A program made the translations under genes and the position numbers. The notes under the pieces are model-generated. The model was given only the letters and a program-made list of their open reading frames with translations. It did no database searches and was not told the origin of the DNA. From NCBI GenBank assembly GCA_023412805.1, contig JAEZRM010000064.1, positions 248,001-312,000 of the forward strand: a DNA stretch of 64,000 nucleotides. The letters run 5' to 3'. This DNA is from Pseudomonadota bacterium. Lineage in GTDB: Bacteria; Pseudomonadota; Alphaproteobacteria; Rhizobiales; Hyphomicrobiaceae. Shown one piece after another: positions 62,926 through 64,000 of this stretch. Positions within the stretch are counted from its first letter, which is position 1. The number at the start of each line of letters is the position of its first letter.

Positions 62926-64000
62926 TTACCCTTTCAACATCCGATCGACCATCTTGCGCGCCGTGCCGAGGTAGTGCGCCGGATCGACGACGCGTGCGAG
63001 CGCGGCCTTGTCCAGATGCTTCGTAACATCCGCGCGCGTCTCCAGGGCCGCGAGCAGCGTCGTGCCATTGCTCAGCGCCTCGCGGCAGCACTCGTAGACG
63101 ATATCATGGGCGGCACCCCGTCCCGTATGCGGCGCGAGCGCCATCATGGCTGCCTCGGCAACGATCAATCCGCCCGTGATGTCGAGATTGCGCCGCATGC
63201 GGTCACCATCGACGATCAGGCCCTCGAGCATGAAGCGCGCCTGATAGAGCGCCCCGGCCGTCGAGATGAACGCGCGCGGCAGCGCGATCCATTCCAGATG
63301 CCATGGACCTGTCGCGCGCTCATGATCGGCCGCCATGGCGTCGAGGAGCAGGCTCGCGTCGGAGCGCACCGACTTTGCGATGGCAAGGATCATTTCGCAG
63401 GAAATGGGATTGCGCTTCTGCGGCATGGTCGATGAGCCGCCGCGCCCTTTCACGAACGGCTCGAAGGCCTCGGCCACCTCCGTCTGCATCATGAGCATGA
63501 CGTCGGTTGCGATCTTGGCAAGGCCACCGGCAAGAATCGCCAGTGCGCTGCCGACTTCCGCGATCGCATCGCGCGCGGCGTGCCACGTGATATCGGGCTG
63601 GGAAAGCTTAAGCTCCTCCGCGAGCGCCGCCTGCACCTTCAAGCCATCGCTACCGAGCGAAGCGAGCGTGCCAGCCGCGCCAGAGAACTGCACGACCAGC
63701 AGGCGCTTGCGCAATTCGGCAAGCCGCTGCTTGTCACGGCGCACGCTGGAGAGCCACACGGCAGCCTTGTACCCGAACGTCACCGGCAGCGCGTGCTGCA
63801 TGTGCGTGCGGCCCGCCATCACCGTATCGCGGTGCTTCGCGGCGAGGCCTTCGAGCGCGCGTGCCACCGCATGAAGTTCATCGTCGACGATGTCGAGTGC
63901 GGTGCGGAGCTGCAGCACGGTTGCGCTGTCCATGATATCCTGGGTGGTCGCGCCCCAGTGCACATAGCGACCGGCTTCGCCGCACTGCTTCGCCATCTGA
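62926..64000 (-). CDS. Fumarase/aspartase superfamily lyase, 5' end outside window
   Basis: The frame continues past 64000, so at least 358 residues are seen and the N-terminus is missing. WGATTQDIMDSATVLQLR, GRTHMQHALPVTFGYKAAVW and the superfamily signature GRGGSSTMPQKRNPISCEMI are present, with a C-terminal domain ending DPAHYLGTARKMVDRML. The Met at 63996 is probably internal, because family members have about 90 residues before it. The best match by motif is the adenylosuccinate lyase/3-carboxy-cis,cis-muconate cycloisomerase (PcaB) branch; which of the two cannot be decided here. It converges on truA. Confidence 0.88.
   Translation of the reverse strand, partial: QMAKQCGEAGRYVHWGATTQDIMDSATVLQLRTALDIVDDELHAVARALEGLAAKHRDTVMAGRTHMQHALPVTFGYKAAVWLSSVRRDKQRLAELRKRLLVVQFSGAAGTLASLGSDGLKVQAALAEELKLSQPDITWHAARDAIAEVGSALAILAGGLAKIATDVMLMMQTEVAEAFEPFVKGRGGSSTMPQKRNPISCEMILAIAKSVRSDASLLLDAMAADHERATGPWHLEWIALPRAFISTAGALYQARFMLEGLIVDGDRMRRNLDITGGLIVAEAAMMALAPHTGRGAAHDIVYECCREALSNGTTLLAALETRADVTKHLDKAALARVVDPAHYLGTARKMVDRMLKG

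Overview
This 64 kb window is high-GC bacterial chromosome with dense, short-spaced coding, frequent 1-4 base gene overlaps and long spurious antisense frames. Gene content and order point to an alphaproteobacterium, most likely of the order Hyphomicrobiales (Rhizobiales). The main clues are the DUF2093 protein, CpaC/CpaD pilus proteins, the ftsZ-lpxC-bamD-ligA order, a DNA-binding-only ModE-like regulator and a serine-glyoxylate aminotransferase typical of serine-cycle relatives. The placement is inference; no rRNA or tRNA gene was seen. I saw no prophage, insertion sequence, integron or CRISPR array, so this is essentially core chromosome with a few lineage-specific insertions.

Layout. 1-4.6 kb: 3'-truncated thrS (minus), a DUF2093 protein, an exported TPR protein directly abutting ispE (isoprenoid precursor synthesis). 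4.7-9.2 kb: part of a Tad/Flp pilus locus (TadG-like vWA protein, secretin CpaC, lipoprotein CpaD) without the ATPases or platform genes. 9.2-14 kb: small metabolic genes (GNAT, WrbA, LysR regulator, YdjA-like nitroreductase) and a translationally coupled TlpA-like thioredoxin and Tat-exported transglutaminase-like protein. 14-18.4 kb: cysteine desulfurase, ModE-type regulator and modABC molybdate importer, with ModE-box-like sites. 18.4-20.1 kb: overlapping RidA and amidohydrolase genes on the minus strand.

20.4-38.7 kb: a division and cell-wall cluster beginning at mraY (mraY, a beta-propeller-like exported protein, murD, ftsW, murG, murC, murB, ddl, ftsQ, ftsA, ftsZ), then lpxC, bamD and ligA. 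These genes make lipid I/II, build the divisome, commit to lipid A synthesis and assemble outer-membrane proteins. The usual upstream half of dcw (mraZ to murF) is not here, and recN is not between bamD and ligA. 38.7-41.6 kb: a BT1/MFS-type transporter, a possible small membrane protein and a RimK-like ATP-grasp ligase.

41.6-48 kb: a minus-strand group of MBL hydrolase, TatD, metG, holB, tmk and dacA. 48-53.8 kb: serine-glyoxylate aminotransferase divergent from a large FAD/Fe-S 2-hydroxyacid dehydrogenase that overlaps an amidase. 53.8-64 kb: methyltransferase, RNase PH, quinol monooxygenase, a polysaccharide-lyase-14-like protein, thiS-thiG-thiE, a CHAD protein, an MFS transporter, an SDR, truA and a 5'-truncated fumarase/aspartase-superfamily lyase.

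No wholly new system is evident. The best leads are the beta-propeller gene inside the murein cluster, the split dcw cluster, the truncated tad locus, the coupled TlpA/transglutaminase pair, and palindromic sites upstream of ftsQ, modA, the TPR gene and the LysR gene.
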